Shown piece after piece: positions 26,467 to 34,964 of a stretch of 64,000 nt of DNA. The stretch lies in the NCBI RefSeq assembly GCF_014203025.1, contig NZ_JACHID010000008.1:1-64000 (forward strand), given 5' to 3'. Position numbers and translations under genes: made by a program. Source of the stretch: Desulfurispira natronophila. GTDB taxonomy: Bacteria; Chrysiogenota; Chrysiogenetes; Chrysiogenales; Chrysiogenaceae. Positions within the stretch are counted from its first letter, which is position 1, and every line of letters starts with the position of its first letter. The notes below the pieces were generated by a model. That model searched no databases, was not told the origin of the DNA, and was given only the letters and a program-made list of their open reading frames with translations.

Positions 26467-27858
26467 GTGCTGGCAGCAATTGTATTGGCAGCGGGCAAGG
26501 GAACCCGCATGAAATCACAACTTCCCAAGGTTCTGCATCCTGTGGCGGGACAGCCCATGGTCAGCTGCGTTTTGCAGGCAGCTCGCCGTGCAGGTGTTCA
26601 GCAGGCGGTGGTTGTCTATGGCCATGGGGGCGAGTTGGTGCCTCAGTCGCTGCAGGCGACTTTTAGCGACCTGAGTTTTGCGCGACAAGAAGAGCTCAAT
26701 GGCACGGCCAAGGCGGTGGAAGCAGCTTTGCCTGCTCTGAGTGCCGATTGCCGGGAAGTTTTGGTTCTTTGCGGCGATACACCTTTGCTGGATGGTCAGA
26801 CGCTGCAGGATTTCATTGATGTTCATCGCTGCAGCGCTCACCAGGTTTCCATACTTTCTGCGGTGATTGACGAGCCCGCCAGTTATGGTCGCATTTTACG
26901 TGATCCCGAAGGTCAGGTAACCGGCATTGTGGAGGCCAAGGATGCCACAGCGCAGCAGCTGGCTATAAAAGAGGTTAACAGCGGTATCTATCTGGTTCAG
27001 CGCGATTTCCTGCAATGGGCACTGCCTCGAATAGGTTGCGACAATGCCCAAGGCGAATACTATCTGCCGGATATTGTCGGTCTGGCGGTCGAGCATGACA
27101 AGGGAGTGGGGGCGGTGGCCTGTGCCGATTACACCACTACCATGGGGGTCAACTCCCGCCAGGAGCTGGCGGTTGCCAGTCAGGTTCTCTTTCGGCGCAA
27201 GTGCCATGAGCTTATGGCCCAGGGCGTAACCATTATAGATCCAGAGCGCACCTGTATTGAGTATAATGTGCAGGTGGGAACGGATACTACCATCTATCCC
27301 AATGTCTATCTTGAGCGGGGCACGGAGGTGGGGCATAATTGCCTTATTCGTCAGGGCTGTACGCTTATTGCCTCCCGCCTGGGTGACAACTGCATCCTCA
27401 AGGACGGCTCGTATCTGGAAGAAGCCAGTGTGGGCAACAGCGTCAGTGTTGGCCCCTATGCTCATCTGCGTCCTGGAAGCCAACTTGACGAGCACGTCAA
27501 GATCGGCAACTTTGTGGAGATCAAAAAAAGCACTATTGGTGCACACAGCAAGGTGTCCCATCTGACCTATATCGGAGATGCCCAGGTGGGACGTGATGTC
27601 AATATTGGTTGTGGTACCATTACGTGCAATTACGACGGTTTTAATAAATATCGTACTGTGCTGGAAGATGGCGTATTCGTGGGAAGCGATACCCAGCTGG
27701 TGGCACCGGTACGGGTGGGTCAGGGCGCCATGGTGGGTGCGGGTACCACGGTTACTGAAGATGTTCCGGCGGACTCCCTGGTTCTCAGCCGTGTGCGTCA
27801 GAAGGTTATTGGCGGTTGGGCAGCCAGGTTTCGTCACCAGCAGAATGAAAAATCCTAG
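26467..27858 (+). CDS. glmU: bifunctional UDP-GlcNAc pyrophosphorylase / GlcN-1-P acetyltransferase
   Basis: Makes UDP-GlcNAc for peptidoglycan and LPS. 463 residues from the GTG at 26467, which follows GAGGTG. The N-terminal uridylyltransferase domain starts LAAIVLAAGKGTRMKSQLPK and has EELNGTAKAVEAALP and LVLCGDTPLL. The C-terminal left-handed beta-helix acetyltransferase has LRPGSQLDEHVKIGNFVEIKKS, HLTYIGDAQVG and IGCGTITCNYDG. It is 8 bp from the pseudopilin gene, so probably cotranscribed with it. Confidence 0.97.
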   Translation: MLAAIVLAAGKGTRMKSQLPKVLHPVAGQPMVSCVLQAARRAGVQQAVVVYGHGGELVPQSLQATFSDLSFARQEELNGTAKAVEAALPALSADCREVLVLCGDTPLLDGQTLQDFIDVHRCSAHQVSILSAVIDEPASYGRILRDPEGQVTGIVEAKDATAQQLAIKEVNSGIYLVQRDFLQWALPRIGCDNAQGEYYLPDIVGLAVEHDKGVGAVACADYTTTMGVNSRQELAVASQVLFRRKCHELMAQGVTIIDPERTCIEYNVQVGTDTTIYPNVYLERGTEVGHNCLIRQGCTLIASRLGDNCILKDGSYLEEASVGNSVSVGPYAHLRPGSQLDEHVKIGNFVEIKKSTIGAHSKVSHLTYIGDAQVGRDVNIGCGTITCNYDGFNKYRTVLEDGVFVGSDTQLVAPVRVGQGAMVGAGTTVTEDVPADSLVLSRVRQKVIGGWAARFRHQQNEKS

Positions 27859-27866
27859 GATGATGT

Positions 27867-28745
27867 ATGGAAGCTGAGCGTAGTTCGACGCCCGAGTCTG
27901 TTCCCCGTTCCGGAGATCCTTTGGACGATGCCGGGGCCATTCTCATGTACCGTGAACTGCAAAAGAAGCGACAGGAGCAGTGGGAGGCTCGGGAAGAGGC
28001 AGCAGGCAAAGAGCAGGGCGATTTCAGCTCTCAGGATGCCATTGAAGGAATTGTACCTATTGTTCTCATCTTGGCGGCTATTATTATCCTGCTTCTTACC
28101 GGGCAGCGCATGCGGCGGCGCATTCAGCAGGTGCAGGATGAAACGGTTAAGCGGAAGAAACCTGACCACTGGCGCGGTTTTACACTGCTGGAGGTGATGC
28201 TGGTTTTGATTATTATCGGTATTTTGGGGAGCGTGGCCACCGCTAACTGGCCGGGTAACTCTGGTACAGAGCTGCATATGGCAGCGCGCCAGGTGGCAAG
28301 CAGTATAGAGTATACACGCCATCTGGCGGCAACAAGGGCCACTACAGTGCAGGGCGAAGGTACCCGGCTTCAGCGCAAGGCCCGTTATACCTTTTCTCCC
28401 TGCGGCAGTGGTAGCAACTGCTATTACGTTGGTCGTCATGATGTGGGTGTTGAGGTGCCGGGCCTTGATGGTAGCCAGGCTGGGGCTGTATTTTTGCTGG
28501 ACGATCATGACAGCTCGGTGGAGTTTGTGCAGCAAAGTGGGGTTTCGACTGTGAATGGTATTCGCTTTGATCACTTGGGGCGGCCCTGGCGGGGAATGGG
28601 TTTTAATAACCTTTATACCAGTAGTTCCCATACCACCTCATTGCGCTATCAGTTGCGCCATACACGAACCGATGAGCGTCTGTATATACATGTCAATGCC
28701 TACACCGGCTGGGTGGAGATTTCTCCCGCACCCCTGGAAACCTGA
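27867..28745 (+). CDS. GspH/FimT-type pseudopilin with an extra N-terminal membrane segment
   Basis: 292 residues. A type II secretion/type IV pilus prepilin site lies deep in the chain: G104 then FTLLEVMLVLIIIGILGS, with the canonical Glu at +5. The rest is a GspH/FimT-like globular domain. Unusually, about 103 residues precede the site: a charged stretch (1-58), a separate membrane segment (about 61-78, GIVPIVLILAAIIILLL) and a basic linker. Normal prepilin leaders are about 5-25 residues. Internal in-frame starts (ATG at codon 82, GTG at codon 89) lack a good ribosome binding site. No other pilus genes are adjacent. Confidence 0.8.
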   Translation: MEAERSSTPESVPRSGDPLDDAGAILMYRELQKKRQEQWEAREEAAGKEQGDFSSQDAIEGIVPIVLILAAIIILLLTGQRMRRRIQQVQDETVKRKKPDHWRGFTLLEVMLVLIIIGILGSVATANWPGNSGTELHMAARQVASSIEYTRHLAATRATTVQGEGTRLQRKARYTFSPCGSGSNCYYVGRHDVGVEVPGLDGSQAGAVFLLDDHDSSVEFVQQSGVSTVNGIRFDHLGRPWRGMGFNNLYTSSSHTTSLRYQLRHTRTDERLYIHVNAYTGWVEISPAPLET

Positions 28746-28746
28746 A

Positions 28747-28995
28747 GTGGACGCACTGGACCAACTTCTTAAGATTGCAACGAGCGCTGGCATAGAAATT
28801 CGCACGGAAAAGCTGCGGGGCAATACTTCCGGTGGCTTTTGCCGTATTGGTGGCCAACCGGTTATCTTCCTTAATCGCTCTCATAAACGGGTGATCCGGG
28901 CCCAGGTGCTGCAGCGGGCCCTGGATGAAGCACAGGAAGTGGGTGTACCCTTGGTGCGAGGAGATGAAGACGCCGTTGATCCTGACCGTTTGTGA
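28747..28995 (+). CDS. small soluble protein of unknown function
   Basis: 82 residues from a GTG one base after the pseudopilin stop, so probably coupled to it. It reads as a compact alpha/beta domain with LLKIATSAGIEIRTEKLRG and GGFCRIGGQPVIFLN and is acidic at the C-terminus. I recognise no family. Confidence 0.6.
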   Translation: MDALDQLLKIATSAGIEIRTEKLRGNTSGGFCRIGGQPVIFLNRSHKRVIRAQVLQRALDEAQEVGVPLVRGDEDAVDPDRL

Positions 28996-29222
28996 TTTCG
29001 TGACGGTTTGTCTGTGGGCTGAGAGATATTGAATAGTCTTGCCACAGCTTTGGGCAGCAATGACTACCGCGGCGGTTTTATCGTTTCAATGGTAGTTTGG
29101 TGTGGTAAGATTTGCAGGAATATCTATAGCGGGTCGTGAAAGTCCGTCTCTTGCAGTAGAAATTTTTGGCGTGCTCGGTCTGGCTTCCTTGAACCTTCCG
29201 CTGCAACATTCTGGGGGCTGCT

Positions 29223-29972
29223 GTGAAAATCCTGCGCCGCTATTTTACGGTCATTGTCTTCTTCGGTTTGCTGATTGGTGCTCTGTTCTATTACCTTACT
29301 CATTACTCCTGGGAGCTGTATCGGCAGGGGGTGGCGGCTTATGAACGGGGAGACTATCGCCAGGCCCATGCACTTTTTGAAGAGTCGCTGGAAGAGTATC
29401 GCTATAACCAAAATTCGATTCTCATGCGTCGCAATGCCCGTTTTGCATTGATGACTGAGGAGATAGCCGAGAAAGTCGAACAGTACCTGGAGCGCGCCGA
29501 TGAAGCTTTGGCCCAGCGGGATTTTGTGCGGGTTGAGCGCACCTTGCAGATGGCCCTACTGGCTTTTGATGATGTGCGCTCTCGCGAACTTGGTGACTTA
29601 CAGAGAATCAATGAGCTGGAAGAGCGGGTGCGGCAGCGTTGGAGTGAAGCACGCCTGGAGGCCCAGCGCCACTACATGCGGCAGGCGCGTGAAGCCGTCG
29701 ATGCTGGTGATTTTTTGCTGGCTTACTCCTATACTCAGCGTATTGATCCACCAACTCGTGAAGTACGCCTGTTCCAGTCCAAGTTAGCCATGGAAATCGC
29801 ACGTCGAGATATAGAATACTTTTTGAAGCACGATGCCTCTTCTATTGCTCCCCATCAGGTGCGCCTCGCAATTTACTGGTTGAACCAGGTGCACCGTGAT
29901 TCGCCATACTCTGAAGAAGCGCAGCAATTGCGCAAGAAACTTGAGCTAGCCCTGGAAGGAGGGACACCGTGA
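29223..29972 (+). CDS. membrane-anchored TPR-like helical protein
   Basis: 249 residues from a GTG. One N-terminal membrane segment (about 8-25) is followed by a TPR-like helix pair (ELYRQGVAAYERGDYRQAHALFEESLEEY) and long charged helices, probably coiled coil. It overlaps the HDOD gene by GTGA, so the two are translationally coupled. Orientation suggests the helical part faces the periplasm or cytoplasm; this cannot be settled from sequence. It is likely a scaffold for the downstream signalling proteins. Confidence 0.7.
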   Translation: MKILRRYFTVIVFFGLLIGALFYYLTHYSWELYRQGVAAYERGDYRQAHALFEESLEEYRYNQNSILMRRNARFALMTEEIAEKVEQYLERADEALAQRDFVRVERTLQMALLAFDDVRSRELGDLQRINELEERVRQRWSEARLEAQRHYMRQAREAVDAGDFLLAYSYTQRIDPPTREVRLFQSKLAMEIARRDIEYFLKHDASSIAPHQVRLAIYWLNQVHRDSPYSEEAQQLRKKLELALEGGTP

Positions 29973-30832
29973 ATCGAATAGTAGAACTGCTGGATGCCAG
30001 CGATGCCTTTCCCAGCCCCTCGGGGGTTATTGCCGAAATCGTGGAAGTTCTCAATGATCCCGATGCCAACTTTGACAAGATAGGTCGTTCCATATCCATG
30101 GATCCTTACCTCAGCGGCAAGGTGCTGGGGATGGCCAACAGTGCCTTTTACTCTCGCGGCAAGGAGTGCACCAATGTGCAGCAGGCGATTATGCGTGTTG
30201 GTATGGATTCCCTCAGTGGCTTGGTGCTTGGCTCTTTTGCGGCTCAGTCATCGGGTGAGATGATGGGTTCGTCTGAACGCTTGCAGGCTTTCTGGCGCCA
30301 CTGCCTTTGCGTGGCTTTGCTGGCCAAAAAAATTACCCGTCGTACTCAGTTGCCCCATCAGGAGCAGGCATATGTGGCGGGAATTCTCCACAATATTGGC
30401 ACCCTGGCCATGCAAGTTCTTGATGGTGACAGTTACGCAAACCTGCTGCGACGAGTAGAGCAGGGTGAGGATATATTGTGTCTGGAGCGAGAGCTTTACG
30501 GAATTGATCACTGTGAGCTGGGGTTCCATGTGGCGCAGCGCTGGAAGTTGCCCAAAGGGATAGCTATAGCCATTGAGGGTCACCGGCATGTGGAGGCTAT
30601 GGCAGCAGACAGTGAGTACCGAGGCTTGGCAGCTTTGGTAGCTATGGGGGATATCCTTTCGCAGGATGTGTTTGCTGATGATCCTTCAGTGGTAGTAGTT
30701 CCTTATCAAGCGGCGCAGTTAGATGCAGCCCGCGCGGTCACAGGACTTGACGAGGACGCCTGCAAAATTATGCTGGAGGAGACGCAGATGATACGTGAAG
30801 AAATTGCCTCACTGGCAGCGGAGCTCTTCTGA
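29969..30832 (+). CDS. HDOD domain protein
   Basis: 287 residues. The HDOD pattern is clear: LNDPDANFDKIGRSISMDPYLSGKVLGMANSAFY, AIMRVGMDSLSGLVLG, then YVAGILHNIGTLAMQVL with HN in place of the catalytic HD pair. HDOD proteins act in signalling rather than catalysis. It starts at a GTG overlapping the TPR gene and ends overlapping the GAF gene start (TGATG), forming a coupled trio. Confidence 0.88.
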   Translation: MNRIVELLDASDAFPSPSGVIAEIVEVLNDPDANFDKIGRSISMDPYLSGKVLGMANSAFYSRGKECTNVQQAIMRVGMDSLSGLVLGSFAAQSSGEMMGSSERLQAFWRHCLCVALLAKKITRRTQLPHQEQAYVAGILHNIGTLAMQVLDGDSYANLLRRVEQGEDILCLERELYGIDHCELGFHVAQRWKLPKGIAIAIEGHRHVEAMAADSEYRGLAALVAMGDILSQDVFADDPSVVVVPYQAAQLDAARAVTGLDEDACKIMLEETQMIREEIASLAAELF

Positions 30833-31554
30833 TGGATACGGCACAGACAGTTTCTCTTATCGAGGACATTCTCAAGGGTAACAAGACTCGAAAAGACTTG
30901 GATGTTGTAGAAGACAAGGCGTTGCGCGCAGCATTGCAGAAGGTTTCTTTTGTGGTGTTGGAAAAACAGATTGCCTATCGCTCTCTCAATGATTTGCGCA
31001 TTAATTACGATAAGATCATCAATGCTCTTTCCTGTGCCATTGTCCTGTTGCAAAGCGACAAAAACTTCCCTGGCTATAGTGAGGCTGCACGCCACTCTCT
31101 GGAAATCATATCCCTGGAGCTACCTTTTCATAACGCAGCGCTTTATCTCGTGCCGGAAAATCCAGGGGAGGATGGGTTAGTAGAGCTGGTGGGGTACTAC
31201 AATCGCGAGGAGCAGCGCGTAATTATTACTGGTGATCAAGAAGAACCTTTGATTCATGGTCCAGAGGAGGGGATTATTGGCTGGGTGAGCCAGCACCGGG
31301 AAACGGCACTGCTGGGTGATGTGGAGCGCGACACCCGCTTCTTGCCCATTGATGGCCTGGGGATGCAGGTGAGCTCACTGATCTGCACTCCTCTGGTTAG
31401 CCGAGGTAAGTTTATGGGGGTACTAAGCTTTTCCCATCACATCAAAGGTTTCTTTCATGAGCATGATATTCGTATTCTGGAAACAATGGGCGAATTTATT
31501 GCTTATTACCTTTATCACAGTGTGCTGGTGGGTTGTGCCGAAGAGTCACCCTAG
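30832..31554 (+). CDS. GAF domain sensor protein
   Basis: 240 residues. A helical N-terminus (1-70) precedes a GAF domain (about 75-230) with LYLVPENP, EEGIIGWVSQHRETALLGDVERDTRF and SSLICTPLVSRGKFMGVLSFSH. There is no output domain, so it probably works through the coupled HDOD protein. The ligand is unknown. It is the last gene before the DnaA-box region. Confidence 0.82.
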   Translation: MDTAQTVSLIEDILKGNKTRKDLDVVEDKALRAALQKVSFVVLEKQIAYRSLNDLRINYDKIINALSCAIVLLQSDKNFPGYSEAARHSLEIISLELPFHNAALYLVPENPGEDGLVELVGYYNREEQRVIITGDQEEPLIHGPEEGIIGWVSQHRETALLGDVERDTRFLPIDGLGMQVSSLICTPLVSRGKFMGVLSFSHHIKGFFHEHDIRILETMGEFIAYYLYHSVLVGCAEESP

Positions 31555-31646
31555 TAATGTGCTTGCCGTGGTCGCTCAGTTGCGGTTTCAGGGTGCTGGA
31601 CAGAGCTGTGCGAAATTTGTGTTGGTGATCCATTTTTTAGAGTGGT

Positions 31647-32060
31647 TGTGTATAACGGATTTACTTGACTTTTCCACGAGTTATCCACAGGGTCGATCTC
31701 GTGAAAATCTCAAATTTTCCAGGGTGCCAGTATAAGGCGGTCTAAGATTCCTTGTTGGTAGTTGATACACTGGATGAGTAGTACCTTAAGTCGGGGCTCT
31801 GTTGTATGTCTTTTTTTTACTGCAGGATAGGCGGGTTCTTTTTGGGTGTCAGGTCATGCTGTGTCAGCTAGAACTGTTTCTGGGATTGACTTTTCAGTGA
31901 GCAAATCATGGTAACGAGTCCTCTTGCGCACTTTGCAGTGCAAAGTGATTTGGCCTCAATCCACAACTTATCCACAAGTTGCTAAAGTCAAGCCCTTTTT
32001 GCTTTTCGATATGGCTTTTTTTTGACAGATTGATGAGTTATAGTGAAATTATGTAGTGAG
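31647..32060. other. cluster of DnaA boxes, candidate replication origin or DnaA-binding locus
   Basis: The gene-free stretch 31555-32172 (618 bp) holds three perfect TTATNCACA boxes: 31647-31655 (minus), 31681-31689 (plus) and 31968-31976 (plus). A degenerate box lies at 31957-31965. The third box sits inside an 18-bp palindrome (CAACTT-atccac-AAGTTG, 31964-31981). A second perfect repeat, CACTTTGC-AGT-GCAAAGTG, is at 31929-31947. An AT-rich tract with T runs follows (about 31995-32060). This layout is origin-like, but dnaA, dnaN, gyrB or mnmG are not adjacent. A titration or regulatory site is the alternative. Confidence 0.5.
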
Positions 32061-32172
32061 CACATTCAGTGCTATGTGTAACCCCCAAAACCGACAGTTA
32101 AGTGCAAGTGTTACATAAAGTGGTGGGTCACATAGTGCGGTATGATAAATTTTTACAAGGGAAGGAGCCCCT

Positions 32173-32640
32173 ATGAGTGTTGCGGGCGGAGTAAACTTAC
32201 TGGGAACCATGTTGGAGGGTGTTCATTATCGCACTCGTCCCCGCTATGCCTTAAAAGATGTCAAGGGCCAGCAGGATATGCAGATGAATGTCAATACCAA
32301 GCACGTGCGCCTGGATGACGAAAAATACAAGGTGAGTCTGGTGACCGGCCTGGTGTTTAGCGATGAAAAGACGGCTCCTTTTGTAATGGAAGTGGTTCTT
32401 TCCGGTGTATTTGCCCTGAAAGGCGATTATGACGATGAGGATCGTGAGATTATTCTCAGCGTCAACTGTCCCTCCATACTCTTCCCCTATGCACGGGAGA
32501 TAGTCGCTAACCTGAGTATGCGCAGTGAGTATGGTGCTATAACTCTCCCTAGTGTCAACTTTATGGAAATTTACCAGCGCAAAAAGAGTCAGGGGGATAC
32601 CCCCGCACCGGAGTCCCCAGCGGAAGGGGCGAGCCAGTAG
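32173..32640 (+). CDS. secB: SecB-like protein-export chaperone
   Basis: 155 residues. SecB holds preproteins unfolded and delivers them to SecA. The family core is visible: EVVLSGVFALKGD, then CPSILFPYAREIVANLSMRSEYGAITLPSVNFMEIYQ-like end (SecB: FPYARE, LPPINF). The first about 30 residues are atypical. A SecB-like chaperone of another system is possible, but no toxin-antitoxin pair is nearby. Confidence 0.82.
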   Translation: MSVAGGVNLLGTMLEGVHYRTRPRYALKDVKGQQDMQMNVNTKHVRLDDEKYKVSLVTGLVFSDEKTAPFVMEVVLSGVFALKGDYDDEDREIILSVNCPSILFPYAREIVANLSMRSEYGAITLPSVNFMEIYQRKKSQGDTPAPESPAEGASQ

Positions 32641-32781
32641 GGCAGATCAGTTTCCACAGGGTGAAAGCAAGGCACCTGCGGGTAGAGCTCCCCTATTTAC
32701 CGTGGAAGGCACGAAGGTAGTTCATGTTACTGGCATTTATGCCGGCAGATTTGCAAATCCTGCACTAATAAGGAGGTCAAT

Positions 32782-33441
32782 ATGTCCAAGAAAGTATGCG
32801 TTGTTTTGGCTGGTTGTGGTGTTTACGATGGTGCCGAGATATACGAATCCGTATTTACCTTGTTGGCGCTGGAGAAAGCGGGTGCCAACGTGACTTGTGT
32901 AGCTCCTGATGTGCCGCAGATGCACGTCATTAACCACGCAACTGGCGAAGTTATTGAGGGAGAAGGACGCAACGTATTTCTTGAGTCGTCACGGGTGGCG
33001 CGAGGCAATATAACCCCCATAGCCGACGTCAAGGGCGGAGATTTTGATGCCTTGGTTCTCCCCGGCGGGTTTGGAGTGGCCAAAAACCTTTCTACCATCG
33101 CAGTTGACGGTGCAGGGGCATCAGTCAACCCGGATGTCCAGCGACTGATTCTGGAAGCAAATAGCGCCGGCAAAGTTATCGGAGCTATATGTATTGCCCC
33201 TACGGTGGTTGCCAAGGTGCTGGGAGAGAAAAAGGTTGAGCTTACTATTGGCAATGATGAAGGGTTTGCTGATCTGATTCGCAGTACTGGTGCCATTCAC
33301 TGCCTGGCAAGCGTTACCGACATTGTGGTGGATGAAAGCAACAGAGTTGTAAGCACCCCGGCCTACATGCTTGGCGAAAAGATGGCCGATGTGCAGGCAG
33401 GTATCGATAAATTGATAGCGAAAGTGCTAGAGATGGCATAG
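32782..33441 (+). CDS. elbB: ElbB-like glyoxalase (DJ-1/PfpI superfamily)
   Basis: 219 residues, matching E. coli ElbB (217). The superfamily fold is shown by VCVVLAGCGVYDGAEIYE, ALVLPGGFGVAKNLS and the nucleophile elbow IGAICIAPTVVAKVLG (Cys). ElbB proteins have glyoxalase activity in vitro, and the real role is unclear. The start follows AAGGAGG. It stands alone after secB. Confidence 0.93.
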   Translation: MSKKVCVVLAGCGVYDGAEIYESVFTLLALEKAGANVTCVAPDVPQMHVINHATGEVIEGEGRNVFLESSRVARGNITPIADVKGGDFDALVLPGGFGVAKNLSTIAVDGAGASVNPDVQRLILEANSAGKVIGAICIAPTVVAKVLGEKKVELTIGNDEGFADLIRSTGAIHCLASVTDIVVDESNRVVSTPAYMLGEKMADVQAGIDKLIAKVLEMA

Positions 33442-33737
33442 TTCCGTTGCCGTGCCATTGTGAAGGCTTAAGCGCAAGCGCTCCGATGGCGACCCTGGAT
33501 CGCGAATGGTGCCAAAAGGTTATCAGTAGCACTGAGCCCTTCTTGGGTTGCGGGAGGCTTGCCACGTCTGGCTGCTGATGTTCAGCGTTTCTTGGGCTCT
33601 TTTGCAGTAGACAACAGCAACAAGCAGCTGGTGCCTTGCTGAAAAAAGGGTGGCATGGTGCATGCTCGGCATGTTAGCCTTTATGTTTACTGAGTGTAGA
33701 CAAAATTTACCAATGCTGAACATCAGGAGTAAACAAC

Positions 33738-34181
33738 ATGTCACAAGTTAAATCAGGCGATACGGTTCAGGTTCACTATACTGGAACGCTGGAGGATGGA
33801 ACCGTTTTCGATTCCTCCTACGAGCGTGATCCGCTGGAGTTCACCATAGGTGCCAATCAGATTATCCCCGGCGTGGAAGAAGCGGTTGTGGGTATGGCCC
33901 AAGGCGAAAAGAAGACTTTTGATGTCCCATCTGACAAGGCATACGGTGAGCATAACGAAGAAATGGTGTACGCTATGGATCGCCAGCAGTTGCCCCAGGA
34001 AATTGAGCCTCAGGTGGGGATGACCTTGCAGGCATCTTTTAACAACGGTCAGGTGGCTGATGTGCTCATAACCAGTGTGGATGAAGAGACCGTAACTCTC
34101 GACGCCAACCACCCACTGGCAGGCAAGACCATTACTTTTGAAATGGAAATTATGGGTATAGACAACTCTGAGCATGAGTAG
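33738..34181 (+). CDS. slyD: FKBP-type peptidyl-prolyl isomerase, SlyD type
   Basis: 147 residues. The FKBP core (VKSGDTVQVHYTGTLEDGTVFDSS and PLEFTIGANQIIPGVEEAVVGM) is interrupted by the IF chaperone insert (about 68-125). The His/Cys-rich nickel-binding tail of E. coli SlyD is absent; the protein ends soon after the FKBP fold, so a role in hydrogenase nickel delivery is less likely. A strong terminator follows. Confidence 0.93.
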   Translation: MSQVKSGDTVQVHYTGTLEDGTVFDSSYERDPLEFTIGANQIIPGVEEAVVGMAQGEKKTFDVPSDKAYGEHNEEMVYAMDRQQLPQEIEPQVGMTLQASFNNGQVADVLITSVDEETVTLDANHPLAGKTITFEMEIMGIDNSEHE

Positions 34182-34223
34182 CTTCCTGCTATACCAAAAA
34201 TAAAGCCCAAATTGATTGCTTGC

Positions 34224-34265
34224 AAAAAGCCCACAGGTCTCTCAATGAGAACTTGTGGGCTTTTT
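34224..34265. terminator. bidirectional terminator between slyD and upp
   Basis: Near-perfect 15-bp inverted repeat (AAAAAGCCCACA / TGTGGGCTTTTT) around a 12-nt loop, with T runs on both strands, between convergent genes. Confidence 0.92.
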
Positions 34266-34333
34266 GTGCTTTGGTTATTCCAGGAATTTCACTGCGCGGA
34301 GTTTTTGCAGACATCACGGTTTATTGCACAGTG

Positions 34334-34963
34334 TCACCGAGTGCCAAAGATACGATCCCCGGCATCGCCAAGTCCCGGTAGGATATATCCCTGTTCGCTC
34401 AGCTTCTCATCCACTGCCGCCGTGTAAATGGGCACATCGGTGTGGATTCTGCGAAACTCGGCAATTCCCTCTGGTGCCGCCACCAATGCCATGAACTTAA
34501 TGCGCTTGGCGCCCTGCTCCTTGATGTGATTGACTGCAGCTGCGGCACTGCCTCCGGTAGCCAGCATGGGGTCTACCACAATTACTTCCCGCTGGTCCAT
34601 ATCCGGTGGGAGCTTGCAGTAGTAGACAATTGGCTCCAGCGTATCGTGATCCCGGTACATGCCGATGTGGCCGATGCGCAGGTTGGGGATCAGGCTTTCT
34701 ATACCCTGAACCATCCCCAGGCCCGCGCGTAGAATGGGCACAACGGCCAGCTTTTTCCCGCCCAGCACCTTGCCAGTGGTTTGCATCAAGGGAGTCTCCA
34801 CTGGCACTTCCATCAGATCCAGGTTCCGGGTGATCTCATAGGCCATGAGCATGGAAACTTCCTCCAAAAGTTCTTTGAATAGCTTGGTGGATGTCTCCTT
34901 GTCACGGATATGGGTGAGTTTGTGTTGAATCAGGGGATGGTCGATAATGTAGACTTCGTGCAT
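34334..34963 (-). CDS. upp: uracil phosphoribosyltransferase
   Basis: Salvages uracil with PRPP to UMP. 209 residues, family length. The PRPP loop reads [18 protein letters not shown], and the uracil-binding tail is [18 protein letters not shown]. It begins 1 bp after the uraA stop, so the two form a salvage operon. Confidence 0.97.
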   Translation of the reverse strand: MHEVYIIDHPLIQHKLTHIRDKETSTKLFKELLEEVSMLMAYEITRNLDLMEVPVETPLMQTTGKVLGGKKLAVVPILRAGLGMVQGIESLIPNLRIGHIGMYRDHDTLEPIVYYCKLPPDMDQREVIVVDPMLATGGSAAAAVNHIKEQGAKRIKFMALVAAPEGIAEFRRIHTDVPIYTAAVDEKLSEQGYILPGLGDAGDRIFGTR

Positions 34964-34964
34964 G

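Noticed and set aside
26895-27837. 313-codon minus-strand frame opposite glmU
   Set aside because: Antisense shadow of the beta-helix region of glmU; no start signal or family pattern.
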